7,782 nt of DNA from the NCBI GenBank assembly GCA_913031095.1, contig CAJWGH010000043.1:1-7782 (forward strand). The letters run 5' to 3'. Below, piece by piece: positions 5,895 to 7,782 of the stretch. The DNA is from an uncultured Chloroflexota bacterium (GTDB taxonomy: Bacteria > Chloroflexota > Dehalococcoidia > UBA3495). Under the pieces are notes generated by a model. That model saw only the letters and a program-made list of their open reading frames with translations, was not told the origin of the DNA and made no database searches. Every line of letters begins with the position of its first letter. Position 1 is the stretch's first letter. The position numbers and the translations under genes are program-made.

Positions 5895-7178
5895 TTAACC
5901 CATCAGGGGAGGATTTTTTAGATACTCCTTGGCAAGCCGTAGTCCGGTTTCCTTCAAAAGCAATTTGTCTTCTCCTGGGGTGCTCGCCTCCGGGAGTCGA
6001 ATTACTGTATCGTTGGCATATGTTGGTATGACGGGCACAGATTGTTTTAGCAGGCCGTCCGGTTCCCGTCCTTCACGGACTGCTCTAATCCCTCTCCGCA
6101 ATTGTTGCCGAAAAATAATCACCCCTCGGTCAGAAGTAGCCAGATGCTCTAAGCCGTGGACAGCGATGGGGCGTTGTGCGATCTGGGCATCGAAATCCCC
6201 AGGCTCCCGTTGGCGTTGTTCGTAGGTCCTATCGTCAGGCATCTGACCCGGCATCCCGACTCGGTTCGCCCACCAATGGGGAGTCACCTCTTGCTCATCG
6301 CTCACGTGCCGGAATTCCACTTGCAAAGTAGTACGGTCGTCTCTCGGCACGATCCATCGGCTCATCATTGGGCCATCGAATGGATGGATCTCTTTACCGT
6401 CCTCCCATACGGGGGACACCATCATCAAATTGGGCAAGACTGAATCTACCATCCGCAGCCACATGTTGTCTCCGACTCTCCGAGTGGCCACATAGGCTAA
6501 TCCCAAAGGAGTCTCGATGTAGTCTAGTTCGGGTACCACGCCGAATTCTTCCGTGAATTGGGCGCCGCTAACGATGGTATGGAGGAATGCCGTGTGTACC
6601 GGATCTTGAGCATTTTCTGCTATTTGAAGCCAGTTACAAGAATAGTCATACCTAGGGCCAGCCACGATGTGGTATCCGGGACGTACCCAGCTATCGAATA
6701 CTGGGAAAGGGGGCTTCTTGTCGGGTGGTCCCATGTATACAAACACAGCGCCGGCAGCTTCGTGAGTGGCGTATGCTCCATGGAATCGGCGGTCTTCTAG
6801 CGGTCTGTCAACAGGCTCTCCGGGTGTCTCAAGGATGGCGCCGTCCACGTCTATTAGCCAACCGTGACGGCAACGGATCCCTCGCTCCGAAACCGTGCCA
6901 AACTCCAGAGAGTGCATTCCATCGGGGCAGTTGGCTGCCACCGCGCCCATCCGCCCGCTGAAGTCTTGGAACACCACTAGATCTTCACCTAGGATACGTG
7001 TCGCCACCGGAACGTCTGTTAGTTCCTCCGTGTATATCACCGGATGCCAGAACCGGCGCAGATACTCCCCACCCGGAGTCCCAGGTCCTACGTGGGTTAG
7101 CTCCGTGTCTTCTTCGGGGATCTCTCGATGCGCGTAAGCGTTGTAGGTTTTGTTGAGAAAAGCTTTCCTAGATGTCAA
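5895..7178 (-). CDS. Rieske-type aromatic ring-hydroxylating oxygenase alpha subunit-like protein with an altered cluster motif, 427 aa
   Basis: Overall architecture is that of phthalate-dioxygenase-type oxygenase alpha subunits: an N-terminal Rieske domain (about 30-150) and a C-terminal catalytic domain. The family uses a [2Fe-2S] cluster to feed electrons to mononuclear Fe(II) for O2-dependent hydroxylation or demethylation of ring compounds. The mononuclear site is intact: NWLQIAENAQDPVHTAFLH (182-200) supplies bridging D192 and ligands H195 and H200; an acidic third ligand is probably in the C-terminal part (D328 or D330 are candidates, unverified). GLEHLATSDRGV (342-353) and RQQLRRGI (357-364) match the family C-terminus. 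The Rieske motif is abnormal: canonical C-x-H...C-x-x-H reads C84-P-D86...C103-R-H105, although RHGWLIDVDG follows normally. The start is TTG at 7178 with AGGAGC 7 nt upstream. No reductase or ferredoxin gene is in the window. NIPSNAP follows on the same strand. Confidence 0.9.
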   Translation of the reverse strand: MTSRKAFLNKTYNAYAHREIPEEDTELTHVGPGTPGGEYLRRFWHPVIYTEELTDVPVATRILGEDLVVFQDFSGRMGAVAANCPDGMHSLEFGTVSERGIRCRHGWLIDVDGAILETPGEPVDRPLEDRRFHGAYATHEAAGAVFVYMGPPDKKPPFPVFDSWVRPGYHIVAGPRYDYSCNWLQIAENAQDPVHTAFLHTIVSGAQFTEEFGVVPELDYIETPLGLAYVATRRVGDNMWLRMVDSVLPNLMMVSPVWEDGKEIHPFDGPMMSRWIVPRDDRTTLQVEFRHVSDEQEVTPHWWANRVGMPGQMPDDRTYEQRQREPGDFDAQIAQRPIAVHGLEHLATSDRGVIIFRQQLRRGIRAVREGREPDGLLKQSVPVIPTYANDTVIRLPEASTPGEDKLLLKETGLRLAKEYLKNPPLMG

Positions 7179-7261
7179 TTCAAAGCTCCTACTGGCACTT
7201 TTGTGAGATGCATTGGGAATCCTTCATCCAAGTTTACAAGTTTTTGGCTCAAATATGTTAA

Positions 7262-7298
7262 GCGACGATATTATAATCGGTGTCGCATACGGGGCTAT
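7262..7298 (-). promoter_or_regulatory. TATAAT box within an imperfect palindrome, candidate Rieske-gene promoter/operator
   Basis: ATTATAAT (7270-7277) gives a perfect -10 hexamer on the minus strand (7275-7270), about 85 nt before the Rieske-type start. The -35 region 17 bp away (ATAGCC, 7298-7293) is a poor match, so an activator may be needed. The box lies inside GCGAC (7262-7266) ... GTCGC (7282-7286), a 5-bp inverted repeat with an inner GAT/ATC dyad, which would suit binding of a dimeric regulator over the -10 box. Confidence 0.42.
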
Positions 7299-7471
7299 TT
7301 TAAGGTTGCCGCAGGGTCAGTTACCTTTGCCTCCGTGCGGTAGCGTCTTCAGCGGTTGTGATTGAGGTCTTCATAATCAGGGCAGACGTTGATGCTAAAC
7401 TCCCTCTAGATTAACCTCTCTGAGCGTTTTCAGAAACTACTTAAGGTGCTTTTTGCCCTCCGCCAAAGATG
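7299..7471. other. Gene-free stretch with no recognisable feature
   Basis: Between the Rieske-gene promoter area and the second repeat copy I see only short frames without ribosome sites and one weak stem, TCTGA (7419-7423) with TCAGA (7430-7434). There is no convincing promoter, RNA gene or coding sequence. A regulator gene for the Rieske-type operon is not present here. Confidence 0.4.
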
Positions 7472-7533
7472 AAAGAAGCCCCCTCAAATGAGGGGGCTTT
7501 TCTTGTTTCGGCGACACCCCCATCGGGAAGGCA
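7472..7533. repeat. Direct repeat, copy 2 (stem-loop plus conserved tail)
   Basis: Same orientation as copy 1 at 5055-5116, with 40 of 43 matches over 7478-7520, and similarity continuing to the AAGGCA at 7528-7533 with one gap. The conserved tail TTCTTGTTTCGGCGACACCCC is kept although no minus-strand gene ends next to it. A second small stem, CCCCC (7517-7521) with GGGGG (7536-7540), occupies the place of the second stem of copy 1. The two copies lie on either side of the Rieske-NIPSNAP pair. Confidence 0.8.
7474..7501. terminator. Stem-loop terminator in repeat copy 2
   Basis: The stem pairs 7476-7485 with 7490-7499 (core GCCCCCTC / GAGGGGGC) around an AAAT loop, extended by a G.U and an A-U pair. 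It is followed by TTTTCTTGTTT on the plus strand and by CTTCTTTC on the minus strand. No recognised gene ends here on either strand, so it may insulate the divergent genes, end a short unrecognised transcript, or be a relic of a lost gene. Confidence 0.65.
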
Positions 7534-7589
7534 TAGGGGGCGGGTACGTAGAGGGTATGGGCATCGGCAGCCGAAGCGTCAAGATATAC

Positions 7590-7625
7590 AGGGTCACCGC
7601 CAGCGTGAAAGGGTGGCCCTTTTTG
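7590..7625 (+). terminator. Second terminator-like hairpin upstream of the 7700 gene
   Basis: AGGGTCACC (7590-7598) pairs with GGTGGCCCT (7612-7620) through 9 bp with one U.G wobble. The loop is 13 nt, and a run of five T (7620-7624) with GTTG follows directly. This is the form of a plus-strand intrinsic terminator or attenuator. Its place about 75 bp before the next plus-strand start suggests it ends a short upstream transcript or acts in a leader. Confidence 0.5.
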
Positions 7626-7654
7626 TTGCCCTCCAGGAAGTAGCGATGTAGTAT
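7626..7654 (+). promoter_or_regulatory. Weak promoter candidate for the 7700 gene
   Basis: TTGCCC (7626-7631; 4 of 6) and TAGTAT (7649-7654; 4 of 6) are 17 bp apart, directly after the terminator-like hairpin. Transcription would start near 7661, with a leader of about 40 nt containing AAGGAG (7687-7692). The match is modest. Confidence 0.28.
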
Positions 7655-7699
7655 CCAAGAAACATTCATGTGATCTGCAGGATAGCAAGGAGAGTTGCC

Positions 7700-7782
7700 A
7701 TGGCCCAAGAACCTAACGTGATCGAACTGTACGAAGGTGCGGTGCAAAACATGCTGCCCATCCTAGGCGGCATCCAGGAGAA
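7700..7782 (+). CDS. N-terminal fragment of a possible DinB / maleylpyruvate-isomerase-like protein (runs off the window)
   Basis: Only 27 codons are visible. ATG at 7700 has an excellent AAGGAG 7 nt upstream, so the start is well supported. The peptide begins MAQEPNVIELYEGAV and continues QNMLPILGGIQE. A short acidic start followed by an amphipathic helix of the pattern L-Y-x-x-A-V-x-x-x-x-x-I-x-G-I resembles the first helix of the DinB-like four-helix-bundle proteins (TIGR03086 / mycothiol-dependent maleylpyruvate isomerase N-terminal type). Those carry a metal site of three His residues, all outside this fragment. The family call is a guess from one helix; the existence of a gene is much surer than its identity. 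Confidence 0.6.
   Translation, partial: MAQEPNVIELYEGAVQNMLPILGGIQE

Noticed and set aside
7272..7277. TATAAT read on the plus strand as a promoter for the 7700 gene
   Set aside because: No acceptable -35 hexamer at 16-18 bp, and two terminator-like hairpins lie between it and the gene.
7437..7747. Two overlapping minus-strand ORFs (83 and 87 codons) across repeat copy 2
   Set aside because: They run through the terminator stem-loops and have proline-rich, family-less translations; only a short stretch resembling NIPSNAP was kept as a weak finding.
1..7782. CRISPR array, tRNA/rRNA gene, transposase or phage gene
   Set aside because: No regularly spaced repeats, cloverleaf-type sequences, rRNA signatures or mobile-element proteins were seen; the only repeat pair has two copies 2.4 kb apart.

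Overview
The window reads as bacterial chromosome from an aerobic heterotroph with large oxidoreductase families. It encodes two SDR-type enzymes, an acyl-CoA dehydrogenase, a PPOX-family flavoprotein, a Rieske-type oxygenase, a NIPSNAP protein, a DUF4440/SnoaL-like protein and an MFS exporter. Sigma-70-like promoters, TTG starts behind strong Shine-Dalgarno sites, moderate GC content and this family mix recall marine Chloroflexota (SAR202-type Dehalococcoidia). That placement is inference from gene content only. There is no rRNA, tRNA, CRISPR array, transposase or phage gene.

Layout. (1) 1-982, minus strand: a classical SDR followed 50 bp later by the start of an acyl-CoA dehydrogenase, probably one operon. 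(2) 983-1286: divergent control region with a promoter candidate on each strand. (3) 1287-2222, plus: an extended-SDR NAD-dependent epimerase/dehydratase, closed by a perfect 23-bp stem-loop shared with the convergent gene. (4) 2325-3139, minus: PPOX-family flavoprotein then DUF4440 protein, a two-gene operon with a palindrome over its putative promoter. (5) 3140-3542: divergent intergenic region ending in the best promoter of the window. (6) 3543-4802, plus: an Fsr-like MFS transporter. (7) 4803-5130: convergent intergenic region with two stem-loop terminators. (8) 5131-7178, minus: a Rieske-type oxygenase followed by a two-domain NIPSNAP protein. (9) 7179-7699: a long gene-free region with a near-copy of the 5055-5116 repeat and further stem-loops. 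(10) 7700-7782, plus: the first 27 codons of a gene that may be DinB/maleylpyruvate-isomerase-like.

How the genes may work together. The SDR and acyl-CoA dehydrogenase fit oxidation of an alcohol or aldehyde followed by acyl-CoA breakdown. The Rieske-type protein and NIPSNAP protein look like a functional unit acting on an organic, possibly aromatic, substrate.

Most unusual observations. The Rieske-type protein has an altered cluster-binding motif: the canonical first His is Asp, and the second His is one residue closer to its Cys, while the mononuclear iron motif is intact. The adjacent NIPSNAP protein is an internal tandem duplication, about 52% identical between halves by hand alignment. 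A roughly 62-bp direct repeat with a compensatory base-pair change brackets exactly this two-gene block.
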